42,364 nt of DNA, from the IMG/VR virus record IMGVR_UViG_3300009285_005270, positions 1 to 42,364 of that record. The stretch is one strand, 5' to 3'. Positions 33,110 through 39,492 of the stretch are shown piece after piece. Below the pieces are notes generated by a model that was given only the letters and a program-made list of their open reading frames with translations, had not been told where the DNA came from and did not search any database. The number at the start of each line of letters is the position of its first letter. Within the stretch, counting starts at the first letter, position 1. This stretch comes from a virus. Position numbers and translations under genes: made by a program.

Positions 33110-33319
33110 TTATAACCCCTCCGTATTAGGATCATCTAAAATCCGCGCGGCAATCATTCTAATAAACTCGTTTCTATCTACCCAAACCAAATCTTTCTTT
33201 TTAAGCGTTTTTGGTTCAATAAAATAACTGTCTACTACATCACCGACATTTTTTACAATGGAGTCGTATATTTTTCCCCAATCGAATTTATCTAATTTTT
33301 TCATATCTGAAAGAATCAT
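33110..33319 (-). CDS. Hypothetical acidic helical protein, 69 aa
   Basis: Two starts are possible: MILSDMKKLDKFD at 33319 or MKKLDKFD at 33304; the second reduces overlap with the small membrane gene upstream. The sequence is helical (WGKIYDSIVKNVGDVVDSYF; EFIRMIAARIL). Function is unknown. Confidence 0.55.
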   Translation of the reverse strand: MILSDMKKLDKFDWGKIYDSIVKNVGDVVDSYFIEPKTLKKKDLVWVDRNEFIRMIAARILDDPNTEGL

Positions 33320-33407
33320 AAATATCTAATATTATCCACAAAGGTAGTATAAGAATAAAAACCACCACCACAAAAGGATATACAAAAATGAATCGTAATG
33401 TTCTCAT
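33288..33407 (-). CDS. Small membrane protein, 39 aa
   Basis: Its ATG (33407) overlaps the upstream TGA as ATGA, and the frame runs to TAA at 33288. Residues 6-27 form one hydrophobic segment (FIFVYPFVVVVFILILPLW) after a basic head MRTLR and before an acidic/basic tail, so a single-pass membrane peptide is likely. It overlaps the next gene by 17-32 bases. The coupling and clear topology support it despite the size. Confidence 0.5.
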   Translation of the reverse strand: MRTLRFIFVYPFVVVVFILILPLWIILDIYDSFRYEKIR

Positions 33408-33841
33408 ATCAATTTATTCTCCAATAAATAAACAAGCATTTTGGCTCTAGCGTTGGCTTCGGTAGTATCACTATAAACTTCACATTCTGTCGGCTTTAAC
33501 TTTTTATTTCTATTACCCCACCAGTAACTAACACTCCATTCACTATATCCTTTTTCACATACCACCAAATCTGGCAACATCTCTCCTAATTCAGCAACGG
33601 TAAAGGCGGAAACAGAGTCAATACAATTAGCCAATCCAATTAACCCAGCCATCCCTAAAACATAAGGTTCGGTGTTTAGTCCAAAGTAACCACTTAAACC
33701 ATACTTGAGATGTCCATATTTTGATTCCTTAGCATATTTATCTTCTGCCCTCATAAAGTAAAACAAACTCTCCTGTTTTACCCCCAACTCTTTCAATCGT
33801 TTGGCTAGGTCTAGTGAACAGACTTGGGATTCTAGTTTCAT
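33404..33841 (-). CDS. Conserved-type phage protein of unknown function, 145 aa
   Basis: The protein begins MKLESQVCSLDLAKRLKELG and contains DSVSAFTVAELGEMLPDLVV and TTEANARAKMLVYLLEN. These are patterns I associate with a small protein common in diverse phages, often annotated only as hypothetical. Both ends overlap neighbours by four bases (ATGA). It may be an early replication-region accessory; no catalytic motif is seen. Confidence 0.65.
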   Translation of the reverse strand: MKLESQVCSLDLAKRLKELGVKQESLFYFMRAEDKYAKESKYGHLKYGLSGYFGLNTEPYVLGMAGLIGLANCIDSVSAFTVAELGEMLPDLVVCEKGYSEWSVSYWWGNRNKKLKPTECEVYSDTTEANARAKMLVYLLENKLI

Positions 33842-34023
33842 TTGAAAATTACATTGAACTTATAAGTTGGTTCACCGGCTTTATTGCAAAAAGGACATTC
33901 TAATCGAGACTGATCTAGTTCACCATACTTAAAAACAACCATCCGTGTACAATTCGGACAAATAACACTATAACAATGTTCTCCCCCAACATCCTCAATA
34001 TATGTAGCCAAGGTTTCGATCAT
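33838..34023 (-). CDS. Zinc-ribbon protein, 61 aa
   Basis: The paired knuckles C22-P-N-C25 and C43-P-F-C46 form a zinc ribbon with about 17 residues between. The rest is short strands. The start overlaps the upstream stop and the stop overlaps the downstream ATG, each by four bases. Roles in nucleic-acid or protein contact are plausible but unproven. Confidence 0.7.
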   Translation of the reverse strand: MIETLATYIEDVGGEHCYSVICPNCTRMVVFKYGELDQSRLECPFCNKAGEPTYKFNVIFK

Positions 34024-34187
34024 GGTTTTACAATCTTAATTATTTCAATTATATTTAATCCAAATTCTTTTTTAAGCCAAAAAATAAAACCACTATATTG
34101 CCAAGCATCCATATTATCTCTCATTGACTTAAATTCTCTAGGTTCAAATTCTATTGAAGTGGAGAACAATCCTTTTTTTATTCTCAT
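34020..34187 (-). CDS. Hypothetical protein, 55 aa
   Basis: The start MRIKKGLFSTSIEFEPREF at 34187 is chosen because it overlaps the upstream TGA by four bases, as its neighbours do; a longer frame would overlap by 49 bases. The pattern is alpha/beta with a C-terminal amphipathic helix (FWLKKEFGLNIIEIIKI). No family is recognised. Confidence 0.6.
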   Translation of the reverse strand: MRIKKGLFSTSIEFEPREFKSMRDNMDAWQYSGFIFWLKKEFGLNIIEIIKIVKP

Positions 34188-34396
34188 ATTAAATGACAAC
34201 AGTCTTTTCCATTTTTTAACGGCAATGAACAAACATAGGCAGCATTAGTTCGCCACCGACTACCACACTTATTACACTCAATATCAGAATAACCAGAACT
34301 GGTACGATGATACCCATTGAATGCCGAATGATTATGTCCCTTACAAACCACTGCCAAAAACTCTTTTCCACATTTACAGGACATACCTTGACTCAT
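34184..34396 (-). CDS. Cysteine-rich zinc-binding protein, 70 aa
   Basis: Eight cysteines (C7, C9, C18, C41, C44, C56, C66, C67) and several histidines (GHNHSAFNGYH) are packed in 70 residues. CKCG and CNKCG knuckles suggest one or two zinc sites. It is coupled by ATGA overlaps on both sides. This is the third small zinc protein in the early operon. Confidence 0.65.
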   Translation of the reverse strand: MSQGMSCKCGKEFLAVVCKGHNHSAFNGYHRTSSGYSDIECNKCGSRWRTNAAYVCSLPLKNGKDCCHLI

Positions 34397-35148
34397 AGTA
34401 AAGTTTCCTGCTTAACTTCTAACTTCGATTCTACTTTTGGTGCTACCAGAGACTTCCTCACCGGCTCCACCAATACTACATCCACCCTCTTGAAGTCTTT
34501 TAGTGGCAGTATTGCCACCTGCCGGCCGACCTTATTGGCCCAAACCGATCGATACTGGTGGCCAAGGTTCATCCCGCGGATTGATTCGATTTCATAGTAA
34601 GTCTTACGATTAGCTCCCAAATAACACTTATAAAGTGATGATTTTTGTAAAGCCACCATATCAAGACCAATACAAAGAGTTTGCTTCCCCTCTTCAAATT
34701 GGCTCATACGACTCATAAAAGGCGCTCTGACAACATGTATTTTCTCACCGCCATAGTTCACCCCCGCCCTGGCGAGAAGACCGCCCAAACCATTTATCAT
34801 CTCCAACATTTTCTCTCGGCTAAGTCCCGTAGTCTCGTAATAGTCTCCATTTATCAAAATCATAGACCGTGCCTTATCTCTTTGAAAAGTATTAATTAAT
34901 GCCTTATTTATCATCTTTAATTTGTACTTCTTCTGATAATACAAAATTGATTTTTCTTCTACCTCTGTCAATGGTTCCCACTCACGCTTAAATGTATCCC
35001 AATCCAAATAATCTCTTCTCGCCCAGTCCGGGGAAAAAACCATAACCTTACCCAAGTCTTTAATAAATCCGTGTTTTATATCCACCACATCATTTTTTTG
35101 AAGATATGGAGTTTCCAAATGTGCATCTCCCTTAAACCGATACATCAT
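34393..35148 (-). CDS. Hypothetical early protein, 251 aa
   Basis: It begins with two ATG codons (MMYRFKGDAHLETPYLQKND) and has a central helix-rich part (REKMLEMINGLGGLLARAG) and a beta-rich C-terminal half (KVGRQVAILPLKDFKRVDVV). The C-terminal 20 residues are polar. It stops four bases into the next gene. No family or catalytic motif is visible. Confidence 0.6.
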   Translation of the reverse strand: MMYRFKGDAHLETPYLQKNDVVDIKHGFIKDLGKVMVFSPDWARRDYLDWDTFKREWEPLTEVEEKSILYYQKKYKLKMINKALINTFQRDKARSMILINGDYYETTGLSREKMLEMINGLGGLLARAGVNYGGEKIHVVRAPFMSRMSQFEEGKQTLCIGLDMVALQKSSLYKCYLGANRKTYYEIESIRGMNLGHQYRSVWANKVGRQVAILPLKDFKRVDVVLVEPVRKSLVAPKVESKLEVKQETLL

Positions 35149-35628
35149 TTACTTATCCCCCCTTTGTTTTCTGGCTTTCTCCATGGTATCGTCAAATTTT
35201 TTGAGAATTATCTTTGACTCCTTACTATCTTTTCCAAGTTGCAGGACCGCGGATGTTATCTCGGCCGATTGATTTTTGCACAAACCAACTACATTTTTAA
35301 TCGATTGGCATTCTTTGCTCACCGCTTCGATTGATATCTCTGTACCCGAGTTAAAACATTTGAGTAGAAACGCATTATCACTAATCTCGTCTTGTACTTC
35401 TCTCAAGACTTGGAGTAATTTAATATCTCTTTCCCTGCCATTTTTAAGCTTGGTGTGAATAGATTTTAACCAAACCTTTTCCATAAAATGCCACATATCC
35501 CCGTCAACCTCGTTTCTTACACCGATCAACTTCATCAGTTTAGACAACTTTTTGATAAATAATATCTGCAACAAATCGAAGAGAAGAAAAAAAATACAAA
35601 GAACCAATAAAAGATTTTGGGTATTCAT
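35149..35628 (-). CDS. N-terminally anchored coiled-coil membrane protein, 159 aa
   Basis: Residues 5-26 are hydrophobic (LLLVLCIFFLLFDLLQILFI), after which the chain is helical and charged to the end (LLQVLREVQDEISDN; KDSKESKIILKKFDDTM), suggesting a membrane-anchored coiled coil facing the cytoplasm or periplasm. It overlaps the upstream basic protein by four bases. Function is unknown. Superinfection exclusion is one of several options. Confidence 0.6.
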   Translation of the reverse strand: MNTQNLLLVLCIFFLLFDLLQILFIKKLSKLMKLIGVRNEVDGDMWHFMEKVWLKSIHTKLKNGRERDIKLLQVLREVQDEISDNAFLLKCFNSGTEISIEAVSKECQSIKNVVGLCKNQSAEITSAVLQLGKDSKESKIILKKFDDTMEKARKQRGDK

Positions 35629-35846
35629 ATTGTTTTGCTTGCCTCCTTCTTTTCCAATGCTTTTTGATGTGCCAATGCTTGTTGTTTCTCTACCCTAACC
35701 TTAATGCTATCCACACGACTGTTCCATTTAATGTTATTAAACTTAGGTACTCTGGCCACCCTCGCCCCACCGTTCTTACCGGTTCCCCTTTTTAGAGTAA
35801 TCATCTTTTGGGCCATTTTCACCTTCTGTTTATGAGTAGTCTTCAT
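35625..35846 (-). CDS. Small strongly basic protein, 73 aa
   Basis: The sequence begins MKTTHKQKVKMAQKMITLKR and continues GTGKNGGARVARVPKFN, then a charged helix KVRVEKQQALAHQKALEKK. The high Lys/Arg content suggests nucleic-acid binding. ATGA overlaps occur at both ends. No family is recognised. Confidence 0.6.
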   Translation of the reverse strand: MKTTHKQKVKMAQKMITLKRGTGKNGGARVARVPKFNNIKWNSRVDSIKVRVEKQQALAHQKALEKKEASKTI

Positions 35847-36214
35847 AATAAAGATAAAAAGTATATAAAAAAATATGCCAGGAGAATTGCACTAGTTATC
35901 AAAACCAAAAATACTGCAAATGAAATTAATTGGTTAGTTTCTTCTACTTTAAGAATCCTCTCATTGTTTCCGTCACTTAAAACAATCTCTTTCTTCTTCA
36001 CTGTGATACTACCCTGTTTTTTATGCCACTTAGGCATCACACAATAATCATAATAATCTTTTGACTTCCGGATTAATTTCAAGGTAGTGTCTCCGATCCT
36101 TACGCCAGTAGAATCAAAAATATGTTGTAACCTAGTCTCACCATCTTTCCATCCCTCTTCTAGTGATTGTTTGGCTATTGCGTATACCTCCGGAGTAACT
36201 TTTAGTACTTTCAT
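35843..36214 (-). CDS. C-terminally anchored membrane protein, 123 aa
   Basis: The soluble N-terminal domain (MKVLKVTPEVYAIAKQSLEE, later KLIRKSKDYYDYCVM) is followed by a C-terminal transmembrane helix at about residues 97-120 (SFAVFLVLITSAILLAYFF). It is coupled to the basic 73-aa gene by a four-base overlap. No function is recognised. Confidence 0.6.
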   Translation of the reverse strand: MKVLKVTPEVYAIAKQSLEEGWKDGETRLQHIFDSTGVRIGDTTLKLIRKSKDYYDYCVMPKWHKKQGSITVKKKEIVLSDGNNERILKVEETNQLISFAVFLVLITSAILLAYFFIYFLSLL

Positions 36215-36234
36215 ATTTTTAAGTTAATAAATAA

Positions 36235-37095
36235 TTATCTAATTTCTCCCTCACTATTTTCTTCCCAAGGAGGTAGTGGTGCCGGTTCTTCACCCAACGG
36301 TATGTCCTCGATCTTTCGTCCGGCACTATCGAAACCCTCTTGTCGAATGGTTTGAGCCGTGTCCTCGGTAGCCTTGTTTGCAATTAATCTCTCCACCATA
36401 TCTTCAACTTTTTTAACATTGTCTCGCAAAAAAACAAACTCATTTTGATCCGTTACTAATTCCGGATTACCTTCGGTATCTTTACTAATCTCAAACTTAA
36501 CAATAAACCACTGCTTTGTACCTTCGGTTATCTTTTCAGAACTCAACTTAACAGTCAAAGCAAACATTGGGATTCCCATTGGCTTTGCCTTCGTCCACTT
36601 CGAAGCATCTTTACCAAAGTCCCAAAGATTCTGCAACTTGGACCCGGTAAAATACATCAAAAACGGCTTAGGAGATTCACCCTCAATAATTACTCCGCCA
36701 AGTATTTGATTCCAAACATTCTTTTTACCTTCAAGTCCATCAGCTCTAAAACCGCGGGAGATAGTCAACACATGGCACAACACATCCTTAAACTCCTCTT
36801 GGGTTTTCTTATAAAAGAAATAACCATGTTGAGGTTCCTTACCGTTTGCCAATTCGTTTCCGACACTACGACCCACAGAATGTATCTTTAACAAGGGCAG
36901 GGACTCACCACCGATATTTTCTGATCCCATACTTGCCGACTCGTTATACATGTCAGTAAGAGCTTTGTTTTTACTAATCTCGGCCAGATTCTTAGATACT
37001 TCTTCTTCCACTTTCTTCTCGGCTACTGCCTTCTCTTCTTTCCAACCATTAACTTTTGCTCTCAATACTTCCTTTGAGTCTTTTTTATCTGTCAT
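36235..37095 (-). CDS. Hypothetical protein with acidic C-terminal tail, 286 aa
   Basis: The start MTDKKDSKEVLRAKV at 37095 is chosen because GGTGG lies six bases upstream; a further in-frame ATG at 37137 lacks a site. A Lys/Glu helix (residues 1-45) precedes a domain with PLLKIHSVGRSVGNEL and YFFYKKTQEEFKDVLCHVL, and the C-terminus is acidic and Pro-rich (EEPAPLPPWEENSEGEIR). The layout of a folded core plus an acidic tail resembles phage ssDNA-binding proteins, and it is the first gene of the early operon. This is a guess: no OB-fold signature is certain. Confidence 0.55.
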   Translation of the reverse strand: MTDKKDSKEVLRAKVNGWKEEKAVAEKKVEEEVSKNLAEISKNKALTDMYNESASMGSENIGGESLPLLKIHSVGRSVGNELANGKEPQHGYFFYKKTQEEFKDVLCHVLTISRGFRADGLEGKKNVWNQILGGVIIEGESPKPFLMYFTGSKLQNLWDFGKDASKWTKAKPMGIPMFALTVKLSSEKITEGTKQWFIVKFEISKDTEGNPELVTDQNEFVFLRDNVKKVEDMVERLIANKATEDTAQTIRQEGFDSAGRKIEDIPLGEEPAPLPPWEENSEGEIR

Positions 37096-37179
37096 TTTGT
37101 GCCACCTATTAAAATAATAATTAATTTGTTTATTCAAAGCGTAACCACTTGGCTTTCGACTATCTAGAAATCGTCAACA

Positions 37180-37203
37180 TTTCTTTTTTGCGCAAAAAAG
37201 AAA
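37180..37203. repeat. Perfect 24-bp palindrome upstream of the early operon
   Basis: A 12-bp arm, TTTCTTTTTTGC, is followed immediately by its exact reverse complement. A second dyad, GTAACCAC (37141-37148) with GTGGTTGC (37219-37226), lies outside it. It sits 85 bases upstream of the chosen start of the 286-aa gene. It may be an operator, cruciform or transcription-stop element. Confidence 0.6.
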
Positions 37204-37450
37204 CTCTTAATGGCTATTGTGGTTGCCCTCAAAATAAACAAATTATTAAAGTTAAATTAATAACTCAAAGGACATTTCAGCCATGAGCCTTAGAGGAGCC
37301 ACTACCAAAATGTCTTTCGAACCATTAATTTTTAATGTTCTTCCTGCTTTATAATTCATCTTATGATAATAATAAAACCATGTCAAGGGATCAAATTTTC
37401 CATACCCAAAAAGATGATTTTTCTACCAACTTACTCTATGCTTATATTGT
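37204..37450. other. Intergenic stretch upstream of the tRNA-Thr unit
   Basis: No credible gene is seen. The DNA is AT-rich and holds no strong promoter, only weak matches such as TTGAGT...AATAAT on the minus strand around 37240-37270. It separates the leftward early operon from the plus-strand tRNA. Confidence 0.4.
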
Positions 37451-37478
37451 AGGGATGGTCGCCACCTCTTCCATCCCT
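37451..37478 (+). other. Perfect 8-bp hairpin just upstream of tRNA-Thr
   Basis: AGGGATGG (37451-37458) pairs perfectly with CCATCCCT (37471-37478) over a 12-nt loop and ends four bases before the tRNA 5-prime end. It could guide processing, insulate the tRNA, or be part of a larger RNA. Confidence 0.45.
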
Positions 37479-37482
37479 GTAT

Positions 37483-37553
37483 GCCTTTATCGTCCAATGG
37501 TAAGACAATTGTTTTGTAAACAATTTATTTGGGTTCAAGTCCTAATAAAGGCT
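37483..37553 (+). tRNA. tRNA-Thr (TGT)
   Basis: It is a complete cloverleaf on the plus strand: acceptor GCCTTTA/TAAAGGC, D arm GTC-CAATGGTAA-GAC, anticodon stem ATTGT/ACAAT with loop TTTGTAA (anticodon TGT), and T arm TTGGG-TTCAAGT-CCTAA. No CCA is encoded. It is the only tRNA on the plus strand and is isolated from the minus-strand cluster. Confidence 0.92.
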
Positions 37554-37624
37554 CATTCCTAATCCATCCCATTAAACACTTCCAACAAATTCCAGTATCC
37601 AACCATGCAGGATTCCAACATCTT

Positions 37625-38083
37625 CTACTTCGACACTTTTGCATCGCCGGCCGGATTTTGTAACTTTATATCTTCTTCATTCCAGATTCCCATCTGATGC
37701 CACATTTGTCTAAACCAGTGGGTTTGAAAATAAGCAATGGTTTCTTCATTTTCCAAAGTAAACGGCATACCAGAATCCCTAAAAATATCTACTGTTAAAT
37801 GAACAACTTCATGAAACAAAGCATAAAAGTTACTAGCTTCACTAATCCACACCACTCGCTTTATTAAACCTTTTTCCTCATTCTTAAAACAAGTATAGAA
37901 TCCCTGTAAATCCCAAAATCTTTCCGGACCAGCGCCCAATTTGTTCTTCTTCAACCATTTCTCCATCTCTTCTTTTGGACCACAACAAAAATCTACTCTG
38001 GTAAACAGTACCAGCTCATATAAACTCACATGTCTAAACTTTTCCACCGCGTTTATTTTTTCTATTTTTAATTTCTTTTTCAT
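37625..38083 (-). CDS. HEVVH zinc metallopeptidase-like protein, 152 aa
   Basis: H91-E-V-V-H95 in FYALFHEVVHLTVDIF is a gluzincin-type zinc site, and the Glu cluster ENEETIAYF at 111-119 supplies a likely third ligand, giving the compact layout of small phage or ImmA/IrrE-like metallopeptidases. A CC pair (DFCCGP) precedes it. It may cleave a host regulator or toxin-type protein; no substrate is evident. It ends with TAG; reading on would give about 21 more codons up to a position just before the opposite-strand tRNA. Confidence 0.75.
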   Translation of the reverse strand: MKKKLKIEKINAVEKFRHVSLYELVLFTRVDFCCGPKEEMEKWLKKNKLGAGPERFWDLQGFYTCFKNEEKGLIKRVVWISEASNFYALFHEVVHLTVDIFRDSGMPFTLENEETIAYFQTHWFRQMWHQMGIWNEEDIKLQNPAGDAKVSK

Positions 38084-38590
38084 TATTAAATCTTTAATAT
38101 ATATAGGGATCAGGAATTTTGCTTATGGAGTAGTTTGTACTATTTAGATACAAACTATTCTTCTGCTTAGAACGCAAAAAGGGTATCCCCATTCCAGAAG
38201 ATAAAAAATTAATGTTTGTTCAGTTGTCTCTCTGACACTAATTATTTGTCTGTAAAACTTTCTACCATCTTTTCAGATAGAATAAAACGGCGTGGCCACA
38301 AATTTGCCACCTTGCCATTTTTACTACCGATCAAGCATTAAACATTCCCCTGCTCCGGATTGCTGTCCGGATCATCAGCTTTTTTCGGCTCGGGTACTTA
38401 TTTGGTACTGGCATACCCGACTTAGATCCCACCAGTTTTATTAACTGATAAATCAGTTCTATAGGGAAATAAGACAATGCCAGTACATTCCGTGATTGTT
38501 TTTATATTCGGCGCCGGTCTGTTTATTATTTGGAATCTAATCTTGATATTATTGGACCAAAAAAAGCCGCCTTTAATAGCGGACTCTTGC
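38084..38590. other. Long intergenic region with several dyads and no supported gene
   Basis: It contains a 9-bp hairpin TAGTTTGTA/TACAAACTA (38131-38157), a TCCGGA/TCCGGA hairpin near 38355-38372, a TCGGGTA/TACCCGA stem near 38392-38422 and an operator-like AACTGAT-AA-ATCAGTT (38443-38458). A plus-strand frame from 38477 encodes a hydrophobic 76-residue chain but runs through the promoter-terminator unit into a tRNA, so it is not accepted. The dyads suggest a control region between tRNA and early genes. Confidence 0.45.
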
Positions 38591-38616
38591 TTGACTTTGG
38601 TGTTTTGGGGTATAAT
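38591..38616 (+). promoter_or_regulatory. Plus-strand sigma70-like promoter
   Basis: TTGACT (38591-38596) and a perfect TATAAT (38611-38616) are separated by 14 bases; an alternative -35, TTGCTT (38587-38592), gives an 18-base spacer. Transcription would start near 38623 and reach a strong terminator within about 65 bases. The short spacer weakens the call. Confidence 0.5.
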
Positions 38617-38622
38617 TTGCAT

Positions 38623-38690
38623 AAGTTTTTCTCGTAAAAAAACTATAGCCTCTGTGATACTTCGGTGTCAAGAGGCTATTTCTTTTTTCA
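38623..38690 (+). ncRNA. Candidate small RNA of about 65 nt
   Basis: This is the segment between the plus-strand promoter and the end of the terminator T-run. The predicted transcript has a roughly 20-nt A/T-rich 5-prime arm followed by a long hairpin with a C(UUCG)G tetraloop and a U-rich tail, the usual form of a short terminator-derived phage sRNA. No gene lies downstream on this strand. Start and end are inferred. Confidence 0.4.
38636..38689. terminator. Strong bidirectional intrinsic terminator with UUCG tetraloop
   Basis: ATAGCCTCT (38645-38653) pairs with AGAGGCTAT (38671-38679). Inside, TGATAC-TTCG-GTGTCA extends the stem to a C(UUCG)G tetraloop on the plus strand. Seven A residues at 38636-38642 give a U7 tail on the minus strand, and TTCTTTTTT follows on the plus strand. 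It ends the minus-strand tRNA cluster and the candidate plus-strand RNA. Confidence 0.8.
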
Positions 38691-38695
38691 AATTG

Positions 38696-38766
38696 CTCCA
38701 AGACTAGGATTCGAACCTAGAACAACTGCTTAACAGGCAGTGGTGATACCATTTCACTATCTTGAA
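38696..38766 (-). tRNA. tRNA-Asn (GTT)
   Basis: Acceptor TTCAAGA/TCTTGGA, D stem GTG/CAC, anticodon stem ACTGC/GCAGT with loop CTGTTAA, and T arm CTAGG-TTCGAAT-CCTAG. It is the last tRNA of the six-gene cluster, directly before the bidirectional terminator. No CCA is encoded. Confidence 0.92.
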
Positions 38767-38770
38767 TCGG

Positions 38771-38841
38771 CGACCTGCAAGAGAATCGAACTCTTACTAA
38801 CGGTGTGACAAGCCGATATTCTGCCATTAAATTAGCAGGTC
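38771..38841 (-). tRNA. tRNA-Asp (GTC)
   Basis: Acceptor GACCTGC/GCAGGTC, T arm AAGAG-TTCGATT-CTCTT, anticodon GTC after T33 and discriminator G, as expected for Asp. The anticodon stem has a C-A mismatch at its loop-closing pair and a weak outer pair, so the arm is somewhat degenerate. It is separated from tRNA-Asn by four bases. Confidence 0.82.
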
Positions 38842-38845
38842 TAAG

Positions 38846-38917
38846 TCGGGATAGGTGGATTCGAACCACCAACCGACGGTCCCAGGCCGCCAAAGTTGCC
38901 AATTACTCCATACCCCG
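38846..38917 (-). tRNA. tRNA-Pro (TGG)
   Basis: Acceptor CGGGGTA/TATCCCG, anticodon stem GGCGG/CCGTC, loop CCTGGGA giving TGG with G37, T arm GGTGG-TTCGAAT-CCACC, discriminator A. Position 33 is C in place of the near-universal U, an oddity. An alternative reading as GGG would break the anticodon stem. Confidence 0.82.
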
Positions 38918-38918
38918 G

Positions 38919-38989
38919 TTTCGCTTTATGGATTCGAACCACAATCTGTGAGGTCAAAGCTCACCGAACTACCATTATTCGAAAGCGAA
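38919..38989 (-). tRNA. tRNA-Gln (TTG)
   Basis: Acceptor TTCGCTT/AAGCGAA, D arm CGAA-TAATGGTA-GTTCG, anticodon stem GTGAG/CTCAC with loop CTTTGAC (anticodon TTG), T arm TGTGG-TTCGAAT-CCATA. It is one base from the neighbouring tRNA-Pro. Confidence 0.9.
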
Positions 38990-38993
38990 TTGG

Positions 38994-39066
38994 TATCACT
39001 ACGGCGATTCGAACGCCGGTCTGATGGCTGAAAACCACCCGCCCTGACCAACTAGGCGATAGTGAC
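38994..39066 (-). tRNA. tRNA-Glu (TTC)
   Basis: Acceptor GTCACTA/TAGTGAT, D stem GCC/GGC, anticodon stem GGTGG/CCATC with loop TTTTCAG (anticodon TTC), T arm CGGCG-TTCGAAT-CGCCG. This is the first of two Glu isoacceptors in the cluster. Confidence 0.92.
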
Positions 39067-39069
39067 ATG

Positions 39070-39141
39070 TGTCGCTATGGTGAGTCGAACACCAATTAAT
39101 AGATTGAGAATCTATTGGCTTAACCGTTGGCCGATAGCGAC
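39070..39141 (-). tRNA. tRNA-Glu (CTC)
   Basis: Acceptor GTCGCTA/TAGCGAC, D arm GGC-CAACGGTTAA-GCC, anticodon stem ATAGA/TCTAT with loop TTCTCAA (anticodon CTC), T arm TGGTG-TTCGACT-CACCA. It is the 5-prime-most tRNA of the cluster, nine bases after an intrinsic terminator. Confidence 0.9.
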
Positions 39142-39166
39142 AAAGAAAAACCCCTCTTTCGAGGGG
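39142..39166 (-). terminator. Intrinsic terminator upstream of the tRNA cluster
   Basis: On the minus strand CCCCTC-GAAA-GAGGGG (39166-39151), a stable GNRA-capped stem, is followed by TTTTTCTTT. It would stop leftward transcripts just before tRNA-Glu(CTC). No promoter fits between it and the tRNA, so tRNA expression needs read-through, processing or a promoter overlapping this element. Confidence 0.75.
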
Positions 39167-39267
39167 GCTTTGTTTGAAAAGTACTACAAAATCTCCCTCA
39201 AAAGGTCATACCCTCTTCTGGTTGATTTTGCTGATTGATAATCATAAGGTTATTCTAACACTGTTTA

Positions 39268-39492
39268 TTAGCCGCTTGTTAGCCTTTCATTAGCCATTGG
39301 TTCTCGTATTTCTGTTTTTTTCCAATGTTTTCTATGATTCGGCTGAGCTGCCAAACTCCTTAACTTGTGATCGCCCTTATCGAAACTAGCAATACTATCT
39401 GTCAATTGATAAATACAACATCTCTGGCCGCCATTACACTCTGCCAGTTCTTGATTGGTTTTGCTTAAACATTCTCTTTTTATTTGGTACAT
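39268..39492 (-). CDS. Hypothetical protein, 74 aa
   Basis: The protein begins MYQIKRECLSKTNQELAECN with cysteines at residues 8, 19, 25 and 26 (GGQRCCIYQL), then a basic His/Lys-rich part (PNHRKHWKKTEIREP). Its ATG overlaps the end of the HNH-like frame by 13 bases, so it was probably part of the same operon. No family is recognised. A Cys/His metal site is possible. Confidence 0.5.
   Translation of the reverse strand: MYQIKRECLSKTNQELAECNGGQRCCIYQLTDSIASFDKGDHKLRSLAAQPNHRKHWKKTEIREPMANERLTSG

Noticed and set aside
37335-37562. Plus-strand 75-residue frame
   Set aside because: It contains the hairpin and the whole of tRNA-Thr.
38477-38707. Plus-strand 76-residue hydrophobic frame
   Set aside because: It runs through a promoter and a strong terminator and ends inside tRNA-Asn. 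Its hydrophobicity comes from T-rich DNA.
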